A DNA stretch of 64,000 nucleotides from Candidatus Omnitrophota bacterium (GCA_023818695.1 JAMWCF010000002.1:62001-126000); one strand, 5' to 3'; counted from the first letter of the stretch, positions 43,476 to 52,437 are shown. Translations and numbers: made by a program. Notes: a model not told the origin generated them from the sequence alone.

Positions 43476-43554
43476 GACCTATTAGTATATCCGATTTTCC
43501 AAAACTCGAGAGAATATGGTACTTTTAAAGAGGTGGCTCCGAAGGGCATATGAG

Positions 43555-44019
43555 ATGGCTCAAGCCGACAACCCTGTGATCGCCCGTAATCCGACAGCCG
43601 GCCGCGACTTTACCTTTCTTGAGAATTTTGAGGCCGGGATTCAGCTCACAGGGCCGGAAGTCAAGTCGATCCGGGCCAAGAAAGTGAACCTGAAAGACAG
43701 TTTTGCCCGGATTGAGAAGGGCCAGGCCTGGCTGTATGGGATGGACGTTTCACCCTATCCCCAGGCGGGAGGAGTCCGACAGGAGTCGAAGCGGATGCGG
43801 CGGCTGCTGTTGCACCGCAAGCAGATAGACCGGCTGGAGCTGAAGGTCAAAGAGGGCGGATTGACCATCACGGCCGTGAAGCTTTACTTCAAAGGTTCGC
43901 TGATCAAGGTGGAGCTGGCCTTGGCCAAGGGCAAGCAGCAGTTCGACAAGCGGGAGACGATCAAGAAGCGGGAACTGGACCGGGAAATCTCCCGCGCGTT
44001 GAGACATAGGAATAAGTGA
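43555..44019 (+). CDS. smpB: SsrA-binding protein SmpB
   Basis: 154 residues from the ATG at 43555; an upstream in-frame ATG at 43516 adds a 13-residue extension not typical of the family. Motifs: NPVIARNPTAGRDFTFLENFEAGIQLTGPEVKSIRAKKVNLKDSFARIEKGQAWLYGM and the C-terminal LAKGKQQFDKRETIKKRELDREI. SmpB carries tmRNA into stalled ribosomes. Its RNA partner starts 17 bases downstream. Confidence 0.95.
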   Translation: MAQADNPVIARNPTAGRDFTFLENFEAGIQLTGPEVKSIRAKKVNLKDSFARIEKGQAWLYGMDVSPYPQAGGVRQESKRMRRLLLHRKQIDRLELKVKEGGLTITAVKLYFKGSLIKVELALAKGKQQFDKRETIKKRELDREISRALRHRNK

Positions 44020-44036
44020 TAGCGCTTGATTTTTTT

Positions 44037-44441
44037 GGGGGCGACTGGATTCGACTGAACTGACGAAACCGTGGTCGCGTGCCGAGGTTGTCCGGAGGCC
44101 TCGTAAAAAACCGGGCAAACAATACGTGCCAAAAACATGGTAAATGGGTTCGCCCCGGTTGTGCCGATTCGGCCGATCGCGGCCCCCATGGCACTGGCCG
44201 CGTAAATTACGCGCCCGTCCGTTGATCGACGCCTACTAGGTTAAACGGACGACAGCAGTAGGCTGGCCGTGGTTTGGTTCCTCTAGGGACCGCGGCGAGG
44301 AGACCAACTAGGGGGTAGCCGGCGGCGTGATCCCGTCCGCGGGAGCCGCGGCTGGCGACGTTTCGAAAACGCGGACTACGCACGTAGTGGACGCGGTGGA
44401 GTTATTTCAGGACGGGGGTTCAATTCCCCCCGCCTCCACCA
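44037..44441 (+). ncRNA. ssrA: Transfer-messenger RNA (tmRNA)
   Basis: The 5' end GGGGGCGACTGGATTCGACT and the 3' end with T arm (GGGGGTTCAATTCCCCC) and CGCCTCCACCA form the tRNA-like domain; GGGGGCG pairs with CGCCTCC with one G-T pair, and CCA is encoded. The tag frame proposed here runs 44128-44205: it begins AKNMVNGFAP and ends APMALAA followed by TAA, 25 residues, long for a tag but with the ALAA degradation signal. The start codon of the tag is inferred from frame and similarity to other tags. Confidence 0.95.
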
Positions 44442-44590
44442 GCTTGTGGGGAATTGAACCCAGGGGTGGTCAGGGGGACCGCCCCTGACGGGTTCAAGGA
44501 GGGGAAGAATAAGGGGAACCATAGGTTCCCCTTATGGAGCGACGAGCGGAAGCGAGGAGCGACGGGTTCTACTTCCCCCCGCCTCCACCA
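44442..44590. repeat. Hairpins and a second copy of the tmRNA 3' end
   Basis: The tmRNA end gacgggggttcaattccccccgcctccacca (44411-44441) recurs at 44561-44590 with small changes in the first part (gacgggttct then acttccccccgcctccacca). Between the copies are two strong inverted repeats: 44453-44498 (ttgaaccc ... gggttcaa enclosing aggggtggtc/gaccgcccct) and 44509-44535 (ataaggggaacc-ata-ggttccccttat). No gene is seen. Confidence 0.7.
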
Positions 44591-44605
44591 CTTAGGGTCC
44601 CCTCA

Positions 44606-45418
44606 TTGGAAAACGGCTCTCATCCTGATAAGACGCAAGCGATAGGTGTTTTTGATTCCGGGCTGGGGGGGCTGACCGTGGTCCGGGAGCTCTTTAAGAC
44701 GCTTCCGCGCGAGCGGATCGTTTACCTGGGCGACACGGCGCGGGTCCCTTACGGGAACAAATCCAAGGAAACAGTCCTCCGGTTTTCGACGGAGAACGTC
44801 CTCTTCCTGCTCCACCATCGCGTGAAAATGGTGATTGTGGCCTGCCATACCGCTTCCAGCTTCGGTCTGCCGTTTTTAAGCCGCCATTTCAAGCACCCTG
44901 TTCTGGGAGTGGTGGAACCGGGCGTCGAGACGGCGGTGAAGGCGACTCGTTCGGGCCGGATCGGCGTGATCGGCACGAATTCCACCATCGGATCAGGCGC
45001 TTACCTGCATGCCATCCGGCGCCTGCAGCCGTCCATCAAGGTTTTTCAGGCGGCCTGCCCCTTGTTCGTTCCCCTGGTGGAGGAGGGATTGGTGGATGAT
45101 CCGCTGACCCGCCAGGCGGCGGTCCGTTATTTGAAGCCTTTGAAGGAAGCCCGCGTCGATACTCTGATCCTGGGATGCACCCATTATCCCCTCTTGAAAA
45201 AGGTGATCGGACAGGTGATGGGGCCCCGCGTGCGGTTGGTCGATTCCGCTCATCAGGTGGCTTTGAAAGCCCGGCAGATTTTGCTTCAGCTCGGTTTGGA
45301 AAACGGCAAAACGGCCGGCAGGAGCCACAGGTTCTACGTGACGGATGAGCCGGCGCTTTTCGGTCGGCTTTCCAGACGATTCCTTGGTTCCCGGGTTGGC
45401 CATGTCGAGAAAGTCTAA
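44606..45418 (+). CDS. murI: Glutamate racemase
   Basis: About 270 residues supplying D-glutamate for peptidoglycan. Motifs: AIGVFDSGLGGLTVVREL, YLGDTARVPYGNKS, the first catalytic Cys in VIVACHTASS (His where Asn is usual) and the second in LILGCTHYPLL. The start is uncertain: a TTG at 44606 gives a normal N-terminus, while an ATG at 44534 would run through the duplicated tmRNA end and hairpin. Neither has a good ribosome binding site. The end overlaps queC by 17 bases. Confidence 0.9.
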   Translation: MENGSHPDKTQAIGVFDSGLGGLTVVRELFKTLPRERIVYLGDTARVPYGNKSKETVLRFSTENVLFLLHHRVKMVIVACHTASSFGLPFLSRHFKHPVLGVVEPGVETAVKATRSGRIGVIGTNSTIGSGAYLHAIRRLQPSIKVFQAACPLFVPLVEEGLVDDPLTRQAAVRYLKPLKEARVDTLILGCTHYPLLKKVIGQVMGPRVRLVDSAHQVALKARQILLQLGLENGKTAGRSHRFYVTDEPALFGRLSRRFLGSRVGHVEKV

Positions 45419-46097
45419 GGGTTCCAAGGGTAAAGCGGTTGTCCTGCTTTCCGGAGGGCTTGATTCCGCCACCACCCTCTATCTGGCGAAAGCGAAGGGG
45501 TACCGGTGCCACTGCCTCATCTTGGAATATGCCCAGCGTCACCGCCGGGAGGTGAAGGCCGCCGAGAAGATCGCCAGGACGGCCGGTTGTCCATGGGAGA
45601 AGGTGCGGCTGCGCTTCCCCTGGAAGGGAAGCGCCTTGACGGATCGGTCGGTCGGCGTCCCCATGGATCGTCCGGAAAGCCGGCTGTCGAAAGAGATCCC
45701 ACCGACCTATGTGCCGGCCCGGAACACCGTTTTTCTCTCGATGGCCGCGGGTTTCGCGGAGGCGATCGGGGCCCGCACGATTTTCATCGGGGCCAACGCC
45801 GTTGACTTCTCCGGCTACCCGGACTGCCGGCCCTCTTATTACAGGGCGTTTCAAAGAGCGGTCCGTCTGGGGACCAGGGCCGGGATGCAAGGCGAACCGA
45901 TCCGGATTGAAACGCCCCTGATCCGGATGACGAAATCGCAGATCATCCGCCTGGGGACCCGGTTGGGCGTTCCATACCGGATCACCTGGTCATGCTACAT
46001 GGGAAAGGCGGTTCCATGCGGCCGCTGCGACAGCTGTTTTCTCCGACGCAAAGGATTCCAAGAAGCGGGTGTTCCCGATCCGGCAATCCTCTCCTGA
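45402..46097 (+). CDS. queC: 7-cyano-7-deazaguanine synthase
   Basis: 231 residues from the ATG at 45402 inside the end of murI; an earlier in-frame ATG would overlap more. ATP-dependent conversion of 7-carboxy-7-deazaguanine to preQ0 in queuosine synthesis. PP-loop motif VVLLSGGLDSATTLYLA, PARNTVFLSMAAGFAEAIGA, and the zinc site CYMGKAVPCGRCDSCFLRRKGF. The partner enzyme QueE is encoded about 1.7 kb downstream; QueD and QueF are not in the window. Confidence 0.95.
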   Translation: MSRKSKGSKGKAVVLLSGGLDSATTLYLAKAKGYRCHCLILEYAQRHRREVKAAEKIARTAGCPWEKVRLRFPWKGSALTDRSVGVPMDRPESRLSKEIPPTYVPARNTVFLSMAAGFAEAIGARTIFIGANAVDFSGYPDCRPSYYRAFQRAVRLGTRAGMQGEPIRIETPLIRMTKSQIIRLGTRLGVPYRITWSCYMGKAVPCGRCDSCFLRRKGFQEAGVPDPAILS

Positions 46098-47211
46098 CTC
46101 CCGGAGCCGTCTCCATCCCTGGACCGCCGTGGCGGCGATTATCGTTTTATCCGCCGCCCCTCTTTTCGCGCAGAGCTTCTCCAGCCGGCATGGGCTCTCT
46201 TCTTCGGAGGTGGAACAGATCAGGGCCGCCGTCCTTCAGCTCATCGAGGAGTTGAGGAAATCCGGTTCCCCGCGGCAGAAGGCCAAGGTCGCTTACGCGC
46301 TGGGGCGGATCGGCCCGTTGGCCTCCGCCGCCGTTCCGACTTTGACGTCGGCAATGTCGGAGGAGGATCCAGAATTGAAGAAGGTCGCCTGCTGGGCCCT
46401 CGGTGAAATCGGGCCTGTTGTGGGCGAGAGCGCCGAGTCGGTCAGGAGGATAGCCGGCTTGCTGTCTGATCCCCGAGAGGGGGCAGAAATCCGCCGGACA
46501 GCGGCATGGGTGCTGGGGCGGATCGGAGTGCCGGGGCAGACGATGCATGTTTTGACGAAGGCCCTGCAGGACCCCGATACGGAGGTGCGGGCGATCGCGG
46601 TGATTTCCATGGGCAAGAGTCCGGCCGCGTCCGACGTGATTGGGGTTTTGGGACCCCTTTTAAATGATCCCAGCGAAAGGGTTGCATCGGCGGTCGGCAG
46701 CGTACTCGCCGCGGTGGGGGAACCGGCCGTTCCGGTCCTGGTGGAGGCGTTGAACGCTCCAACCCAGCAGGCCCGTCAGACGGCTGCAAAAGCATTGGTT
46801 CAGATTGGTGCACCGGCCCTTTCGAAAGTGGCCGCTCTCTTGGTCGCCGACGGCACGGAGCAGGAAACGCGGGCGGCGGCCGCGGCTATTCTCGCTCGGA
46901 TCGGCAAGCCCGCTGTTCCGGTCTTGGCCGCTTGTTTGTCCGATCCCAATCAGAAGGTGCGTCTTTTGAGTTGTCGGGCTTTGGGGGAGATCGGCGCTCC
47001 CGTCGCCGCCGATTTAAAATCCCTGGAGCTTTTGCAGGGGGCTCTCCTGGACCCTATCTGGGAAGTTCGTGAAGCGGCTGCGCTGGCTCTGGGGCAGGTG
47101 GGGGCTGTTTCAGCCAGGCCGCTCCTGCTTCAAGCGCTGGATGACGAGGAGAATGCGGTCCGAAGCGCAGCCGCGAAAGCGCTGGAACAGATCGGCGTCG
47201 AACATTTGTAA
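46069..47211 (+). CDS. Exported HEAT-repeat protein
   Basis: 380 residues from a GTG within the end of queC. A hydrophobic segment (WTAVAAIIVLSAAPLFAQ) after a charged start looks like a signal peptide. The rest is about nine HEAT/PBS-lyase-like repeats with the ALGEIGP pattern (VAYALGRIGPLASAAVPTLTSAM, VACWALGEIGPVVGESAESV, AAAILARIGKPAVPVLAACLSD, AALALGQVGAVSARPLLLQALDD). Such repeats form a curved binding scaffold; the partner is unknown. Last gene of murI-queC-HEAT. Confidence 0.8.
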   Translation: MFPIRQSSPDSRSRLHPWTAVAAIIVLSAAPLFAQSFSSRHGLSSSEVEQIRAAVLQLIEELRKSGSPRQKAKVAYALGRIGPLASAAVPTLTSAMSEEDPELKKVACWALGEIGPVVGESAESVRRIAGLLSDPREGAEIRRTAAWVLGRIGVPGQTMHVLTKALQDPDTEVRAIAVISMGKSPAASDVIGVLGPLLNDPSERVASAVGSVLAAVGEPAVPVLVEALNAPTQQARQTAAKALVQIGAPALSKVAALLVADGTEQETRAAAAAILARIGKPAVPVLAACLSDPNQKVRLLSCRALGEIGAPVAADLKSLELLQGALLDPIWEVREAAALALGQVGAVSARPLLLQALDDEENAVRSAAAKALEQIGVEHL

Positions 47212-47346
47212 GACCTCTCTTGAAAAAGATGCGGAGCTTGTGATAGGCCTTTATTAATGTAGCATTTTGGCAAGTTGCTCTTTTGCACGTAAAACTCTAA
47301 CCTATCCGACTGCCGAAGATGGTTCCGCCAACCCATAGAGGAGTTC

Positions 47347-47526
47347 ATGAAAACCAGCAGATTCGTCTCGTTTCTCTCGGCGCTTTCTCTTCTCTTTCTT
47401 CAAGTCGCCCCGGTTCGGGCCCGTTCACTGACGCCTTTGTCCGGCATTCCGGCCCCCTCCTCGCAGGAAGAGGAAGAGGGTTTTGTTTCTTTGGAGCAGG
47501 CGGAGCTCCTACTACCGGGAGTTTGA
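47347..47526 (+). CDS. Small exported peptide or frameshifted remnant
   Basis: ATG preceded by gaggag. The 59-residue product begins with a clear signal peptide (MKTSRFVSFLSALSLLFLQVAPVRA) and then an acidic stretch (SSQEEEEGFVSLEQ). Just beyond, the frame ending at 47681 has protein-like sequence (GIGPGVYTVTFLLYNGADVRVG), so a longer protein may have been split by a frameshift near 47500. I recognise no family. It lies upstream of a terminator at 47713. The preceding 135 bases (47212-47346) hold no gene I can support. Confidence 0.45.
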   Translation: MKTSRFVSFLSALSLLFLQVAPVRARSLTPLSGIPAPSSQEEEEGFVSLEQAELLLPGV

Positions 47527-47712
47527 ACAAGGGATTCAGGTCCCGATCGGGCCGCCGCCGGCGTCGGGGAGCGGCGCTGGGCATCGGGCCCGGGGTTTAC
47601 ACGGTCACCTTCCTGCTCTACAACGGGGCGGATGTCCGGGTCGGGACCGGCTTCTTCGGGAATGTGGTCGATTTCAATTAAGGGCTAGGTTTTGTCGTTC
47701 GAACAGGACGGG

Positions 47713-47750
47713 GCCGCTTTTCGGTGAAGAAAAGCGGCTCTGTTTTTGTT
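47713..47750 (+). terminator. Rho-independent terminator
   Basis: Perfect stem gccgcttttc/gaaaagcggc (47713-47722 and 47729-47738), loop ggtgaa, followed by tctgtttttgtt. It separates the small exported peptide from queE. Confidence 0.85.
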
Positions 47751-47755
47751 ATTCT
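47750..47755 (+). promoter_or_regulatory. Putative -10 box for queE
   Basis: TATTCT at 47750-47755, directly after the terminator. The start would fall about three bases before the ATG at 47765. No good -35 box. Confidence 0.35.
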
Positions 47756-47764
47756 AGGTTCATC

Positions 47765-48469
47765 ATGCAGCCAACCGCCCGCGTCATAGAGATCTTCTCC
47801 TCGATCCAGGGAGAAGGGGTTTACGTCGGCCACCCGCACCTCTTCGTCCGCTTCTGGAACTGCAACATGACGTGCGGCTACTGCGACACCGACTACAAAG
47901 GCCCCTATGAGGAGTATTCGGTCCAGCAGCTTTCCTCGGAGGTGGAGCGGCTTCTGCTGGAGGACGGGCCGTTCCAGGCGGTGAGTCTCACCGGCGGGGA
48001 GCCGCTGCTCTGGAAGGATTTCTTGAAGGCGTGGCTGCCGTGGCTGAAGAACAAGGGACAGCGGACCTATCTGGAAACCAACGGGACGCTCCCGCAGGCC
48101 TTCGCGGAGGTTCTGCACTGGATCGACATCATCGCCATGGATTTCAAGCCGCCGAGCGCCACCTTTGACCGGGCTTACTGGAAGGAGCACGAGGAATTCC
48201 TGCGGCTGGCCTACCGGGCCCGGAAGGAAATTTTCGTGAAGATCATCGCCACCCGGCAGACGACGGATGTCGAGATGGAGTATTCTTTGCGGCTGATTGC
48301 CTCCGTTCATTCCCGCATCCCCGTTGTCCTGCAGCCGGTCACCCCCTGGGGGATCGTCTCCGAGGGCCCGTCCCCGGAGCAGATCCAGCGCTGGCAGTGG
48401 TGCGCCGGTTCGCTGCTCAAAGATGTCCGGGTGATTCCGCAGGTTCACCGGCTGCTAGGCGTTCGATAA
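47765..48469 (+). CDS. queE: 7-carboxy-7-deazaguanine synthase
   Basis: 234 residues from the ATG at 47765; the frame is open further upstream but would run through the terminator. Radical SAM enzyme of queuosine/deazapurine synthesis with FSSIQGEGVYVGHPHLFVRFWNCNMTCGYCDTDY, where CxxxCxxC holds the 4Fe-4S cluster, and SLTGGEPLLW. It makes CDG, the substrate of QueC. First gene of queE-rph-rdgB. Confidence 0.95.
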   Translation: MQPTARVIEIFSSIQGEGVYVGHPHLFVRFWNCNMTCGYCDTDYKGPYEEYSVQQLSSEVERLLLEDGPFQAVSLTGGEPLLWKDFLKAWLPWLKNKGQRTYLETNGTLPQAFAEVLHWIDIIAMDFKPPSATFDRAYWKEHEEFLRLAYRARKEIFVKIIATRQTTDVEMEYSLRLIASVHSRIPVVLQPVTPWGIVSEGPSPEQIQRWQWCAGSLLKDVRVIPQVHRLLGVR

Positions 48470-48483
48470 GAGGATTTTTCGCC

Positions 48484-49212
48484 ATGGCTCGTTTAGACGG
48501 ACGTTCGCCCAACCAGATCAGACCGATCAAAATTTCGCGCGGCTACCTGAAATACGCGGAGGGATCCTGCCTGATTGAGGCGGGACAGACCCGTGTGGTC
48601 TGCAGCGCCTCCGTCGAGGAGAAGGTCCCTCCGTTTCTGCTGGAGAAAAATTCCGGCTGGGTGACGGCCGAGTACGGCATGCTGCCGAGATCGACCTTCA
48701 AGCGCAGTGCCCGGGAGGCCGTGAAGGGGTCGCAGGGCGGCCGGACCCAGGAGATCCAGCGGCTGATCGGCAGGTCCTTGAGGGCGGTCGTCGACCTGGA
48801 GGCATTGGGCCAGCGCTCCATCCTGATCGACTGCGATGTGGTTCAGGCCGACGGCGGGACCCGGACCGCCGCCATCACCGGTGCCTATGTAGCGCTTGTG
48901 GAGGCGCTGGACAGCTTGAGGCGCCAGGGGGCCTTTGTGAAGCTTCCGATCCGGGATCTGGTGGCGGCGACCAGCGTTGGTCTGGTGAAGGACCAGATCC
49001 TCCTGGATCTGACCTTTGACGAGGATTCCCGGGCGGAGGTCGACATGAACGTCGTTATGACCGGTTCCGGGCAGATCGTGGAGATCCAGGGGACCGGCGA
49101 GAGAGGACTTTTGAGCGAAGCCCAGATGCACCAGCTTTTCCAGATGGCGAAATCCGGCATCCAGGAGCTGATCGGCATCCAGCGGGACGCTTTGAAAGAC
49201 GTCAGGTTGTGA
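48484..49212 (+). CDS. rph: Ribonuclease PH
   Basis: 242 residues, the phosphate-dependent 3'-exonuclease that trims tRNA precursors. Motifs: MARLDGRSPNQIRPIKI, YGMLPRST, GRTQEIQRLIGRSLRAVVDL, DCDVVQADGGTRTAAITGAYVAL and DLTFDEDSRAEVDMNVVMTG. Length is normal. The ATG follows ataagagg. Overlaps rdgB by four bases, a frequent pairing. Because the tRNAs here largely lack encoded CCA, 3' trimming enzymes are needed. Confidence 0.97.
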   Translation: MARLDGRSPNQIRPIKISRGYLKYAEGSCLIEAGQTRVVCSASVEEKVPPFLLEKNSGWVTAEYGMLPRSTFKRSAREAVKGSQGGRTQEIQRLIGRSLRAVVDLEALGQRSILIDCDVVQADGGTRTAAITGAYVALVEALDSLRRQGAFVKLPIRDLVAATSVGLVKDQILLDLTFDEDSRAEVDMNVVMTGSGQIVEIQGTGERGLLSEAQMHQLFQMAKSGIQELIGIQRDALKDVRL

Positions 49213-49823
49213 TCACCCTTCTGCTGGCCACCCGCAACCGGCACAAGGTCAGGGAACTGCGCCAGTTGCTGCACGGTTTCCCCGTCCGTTTTCTGACCCT
49301 TGATCAGTTCAGCGGTTTTCCCCCCGTCAGGGAAGACGGGAAAACATTCCGTTCCAACGCCGTCAAGAAGGCGGTCGTGATCTCAAGGAAAACCATTCTG
49401 CCTGTTTTAGCCGAAGATTCCGGCCTGGAGGTCCGTGCTTTGGGCGGCCGGCCGGGAATACGCTCCGCCCGCTTCGCCGGATCGGACCAGGACGACCGGA
49501 AAAACAACGCCAAACTTCTGAAGCTTCTCGGCTCCACCCCCGCTTCCAGGCGGCAGGCCCGGTATGTCTGCTGGATGGCGCTTGCCGTCGGGGGAAGGGT
49601 TGTCCGCGCTTTCCAGGGCCGGTGCGCCGGTTCCATCGCTTTCCAGCCCAGGGGCAGGGCCGGTTTCGGCTACGACCCTCTCTTCATCCCGGCCGGGTAT
49701 AAAAAGACGATGGCCCAGCTGGGGATCCGCCTCAAGCACCGGATCAGCCATAGGGCTCGGGCTGCCGCCCGTTTGAAACGGTGGCTTCTTAAAACAGGTC
49801 TTTCAGGATGTCCTGCAGATTGA
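49209..49823 (+). CDS. rdgB: Non-canonical purine NTP pyrophosphatase (RdgB/HAM1)
   Basis: 204 residues; GTG start overlapping rph. It hydrolyses dITP/XTP to keep damaged purines out of nucleic acids. Motifs: LLLATRNRHKVRELRQLL, ILPVLAEDSGLEVRALGGRPGIRSARFAG, FGYDPLFIPAGYKKTMAQL and KHRISHRARA. Its last 35 bases overlap the 3' end of the AsmA-like gene on the other strand. Confidence 0.95.
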   Translation: MITLLLATRNRHKVRELRQLLHGFPVRFLTLDQFSGFPPVREDGKTFRSNAVKKAVVISRKTILPVLAEDSGLEVRALGGRPGIRSARFAGSDQDDRKNNAKLLKLLGSTPASRRQARYVCWMALAVGGRVVRAFQGRCAGSIAFQPRGRAGFGYDPLFIPAGYKKTMAQLGIRLKHRISHRARAAARLKRWLLKTGLSGCPAD

Positions 49824-52350
49824 AGATCTGCTCGTTTAATATCTGGGTCACCGGTTTTGAGACAAACTTCCGCTGTGGGTTTTCCCAGGTGCCGGTGATC
49901 TGCACTTCCCCCACGAAGTAGCTGGTTCCTTTTGCCAGAACCTTTCCGATCTTGGATCTGGTCTCTTCGGGGATCAACTCCGGCGCGAAAGTGGGGATCA
50001 CCCTGAATTCCACGGGGCTTCTGGGTCCATCCAGAAAGCCGGATTGTCCCCTCACGTTCAAGGTCATTTGAGGAGAACTCAATTCCAAGTTGTTCGTCCC
50101 CAGGAAACCGTTTTCCACATTGAAATGCCCCTTCGCTTCTTGCAGAATGATCGATTTAAGGGTGGGCATCTTGAAGAGATCGGCGAACCCTCCCAGGAGA
50201 GGCAGTTCCGCAATCCGCCCCCCCTCGATCGTTATGTCCCCCTCGCCCGCGAGGTTTTTCAGGTCGGAAACGGTCCCGCTTCCCTGGTATTGGACCGACA
50301 GCTCTCCTCCGAGCTGACGTTCCTTCCACTCCAGGAGGTCGGCCAGGGTGTCCAGCTGGACCTTGTGCGCTTCCAGGCGGCCTGACCAGGGTATGCCCTT
50401 GCCCTCCGGGTTCATCAGCCCGTTGGTGTGGAGGGTTCCTCCGGCCAGGACCGCTTTGCCGTCCCACTCCAGCTGTTTTCCCGGCTGGCGTTTCAGGTCA
50501 AGCGTGAGTTCCTGGAACGGCACCTTGTCGAACATAAGGGAAGGAGAGCGTGTCTGGATCTGGTACCCGCACCGTTGCGGTTTTTTCAGGGGGCCCTCCA
50601 GCATCCACCGCGCCTCCACCGGGCCCTTGACCTTTCCGTCTGTCAGCCGGGCCGGCGGGGAGGGCAGGAGGGCGATCAGTTCCGCGGCGTCGGCCGAGAT
50701 CTCGCCGTATAGAGTGGCCGCCGGCTCCTTTTCTTTTGAAATGACCCCCAGGACATTGAAGAGACCCTCCCCCAGACGGCCGTTGAACCGGTCGATCCGG
50801 ATCCGGCTCTCATCGATGGAGACGATCGAATCAAGCTCCAGCCGGTCCCATTCCAGGTGGGCTTCGATTGTCGGGTTGCGCAGGTCCTCCATCGAGCCGG
50901 AGAGAAGGAAAGGGATCCCCTTGTAGAGTCCCTGTCCGCCGGAGAGGATCACCTTGTTATTCCGGTACAGGATCTGCCCTTTGATCTGCGTGAGTGGTCC
51001 AACCTGCGGGATCCGGACCGTCGCCCCCTTGACGGCCCCCTTGACAGAGAGCTGAAGTGCCGGCTGCGGTAAGAGCGGTCCTTCCGTGGTCAGTTCCAAT
51101 TCCACCGGTCCGTCCGGCTGGATCCGCTCCAACAGCTTTTCCTGATCGGGGAGGAAGGCGGCAATCTCCTTTAGATCGAACCTAGTTGCGCAGGTGAACA
51201 GCGACATCCTGTCGGCATCGTGGCGGATGGAGCCGGTCAGCTCCACGGCCGATCCCGATGGCAGCCGGCCCTTCAGATTTTCAGTTTTAATCCCTTCGGC
51301 CGACAGATGAATGAGTCCGCTCAACCCCCGGAGCTCCTCGACGAGCGGCAGCGGCTTCAGAGAGATTCCATTCAGACCGATCCGGCCCCGCCATGCTTTC
51401 CAGGGGGGCGTCTGCGCCGGCGGGGGAAACGTCCCATCCATGTCGATCCGCAGGTCTCCCGTTTCCTCCAGAGAGGAGATCGTCCGGTCCCTCCAGACGA
51501 TGGGGGACGACAGCGGAACTTTTAATCGCAGGCCGCGCGTTTCCAGGATTCCCTGCATGGAGAAAGGGCCTTTTTTCGGACCGGTCGCCTGAAGCTGAAG
51601 CGCGATAGAGCCCCCGATCTCTTCAACCCGCTGGATTGTCCCCTTCGGGACCAGGCCGAGCAGGAAGCCGCTGTCCGCCACCGAATCGAGAGAAAGGGAG
51701 AGTCCGGCCGTTTTGAGATCGTAGCGGCCTTTGATTCGGAGATGGCTTTGCGGCTGCGATTCGAACCGGGTGTCAACGGACCACTCGATCCCGGTGGGCA
51801 AGGCGGTTTGGATCTGCGCATCGAGCGGGTCGAAAACGACCTGAAGCGGCTGGCCGGTCCCGTCCATATTTAACTCCAGGCGGCCTTTTTCAAAGAGGAC
51901 CCTCGGGACCAGCACCTTCAACGGCCCCGGTTTCGCGCTTTTCCCGGACCGCGCCGGCATGAGGGACTGGAAGTTCCATTGTTTTTCCTGGTTCTGGACC
52001 AGGCGGATTTTTGGTTCGGTCACCCGGATGGAGGGGATGATCACCTGCCTGCTCCTTAAAAGGGGCAGGTAAAGGGGCCGGCCGCTGATCCTCTCTACCT
52101 GCAGGAACGGCTCCCGCCCGAACCGGCCGTCTTCCGAGACGGAGACCCCCTCCAGGATAACCCCTCGCCACAGGTGCAAGGAGAGCCGCCGGATCTCAAC
52201 GGTGCGCCCCAGCGCGTTGCTCAAGCTCTTCTGCGTCCAGCCCTTGATCTTGACCGGGATAAGGACCTTGTTGGCGTACTCCATGGCGGCTATCCCCGCG
52301 CCAGCGGAGATGATGAGGAAAATGAGGACGATCTTCCAGGGTTTCTTCAT
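49789..52350 (-). CDS. AsmA-family envelope protein
   Basis: 853 residues: one N-terminal membrane helix (KIVLIFLIISAGAGIAAMEYA) followed by the AsmA start (LIPVKIKGWTQKSLSNALGRTVEIRRLSLHLWRGVILEGVSVSED) and a long repetitive beta region ending in an AsmA C-terminal domain (GGRIAELPLLGGFADLFKMPTLKSIILQEAKGHFNVENGFL). Proteins of this group form periplasmic beta-groove bridges for phospholipid transport between membranes. A perfect TATAAT box on the minus strand lies 27 bases upstream of the start. Confidence 0.85.
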   Translation of the reverse strand: MKKPWKIVLIFLIISAGAGIAAMEYANKVLIPVKIKGWTQKSLSNALGRTVEIRRLSLHLWRGVILEGVSVSEDGRFGREPFLQVERISGRPLYLPLLRSRQVIIPSIRVTEPKIRLVQNQEKQWNFQSLMPARSGKSAKPGPLKVLVPRVLFEKGRLELNMDGTGQPLQVVFDPLDAQIQTALPTGIEWSVDTRFESQPQSHLRIKGRYDLKTAGLSLSLDSVADSGFLLGLVPKGTIQRVEEIGGSIALQLQATGPKKGPFSMQGILETRGLRLKVPLSSPIVWRDRTISSLEETGDLRIDMDGTFPPPAQTPPWKAWRGRIGLNGISLKPLPLVEELRGLSGLIHLSAEGIKTENLKGRLPSGSAVELTGSIRHDADRMSLFTCATRFDLKEIAAFLPDQEKLLERIQPDGPVELELTTEGPLLPQPALQLSVKGAVKGATVRIPQVGPLTQIKGQILYRNNKVILSGGQGLYKGIPFLLSGSMEDLRNPTIEAHLEWDRLELDSIVSIDESRIRIDRFNGRLGEGLFNVLGVISKEKEPAATLYGEISADAAELIALLPSPPARLTDGKVKGPVEARWMLEGPLKKPQRCGYQIQTRSPSLMFDKVPFQELTLDLKRQPGKQLEWDGKAVLAGGTLHTNGLMNPEGKGIPWSGRLEAHKVQLDTLADLLEWKERQLGGELSVQYQGSGTVSDLKNLAGEGDITIEGGRIAELPLLGGFADLFKMPTLKSIILQEAKGHFNVENGFLGTNNLELSSPQMTLNVRGQSGFLDGPRSPVEFRVIPTFAPELIPEETRSKIGKVLAKGTSYFVGEVQITGTWENPQRKFVSKPVTQILNEQIFNLQDILKDLF

Positions 52351-52376
52351 GGGATGGGATGACGTGAACCGGCTCT

Positions 52377-52382
52377 ATTATA
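52377..52382 (-). promoter_or_regulatory. -10 box of the AsmA-family gene
   Basis: TATAAT on the minus strand (attata on plus). Transcription would start about 20 bases before the start codon at 52350. A weak tagaat at 52408-52413 on the plus strand may serve tRNA-Pro. Confidence 0.5.
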
Positions 52383-52437
52383 TCTTTTAAACGGGTGGGT
52401 GACCGATTAGAATGGAGGATACGAATGCGAGCAAGCG

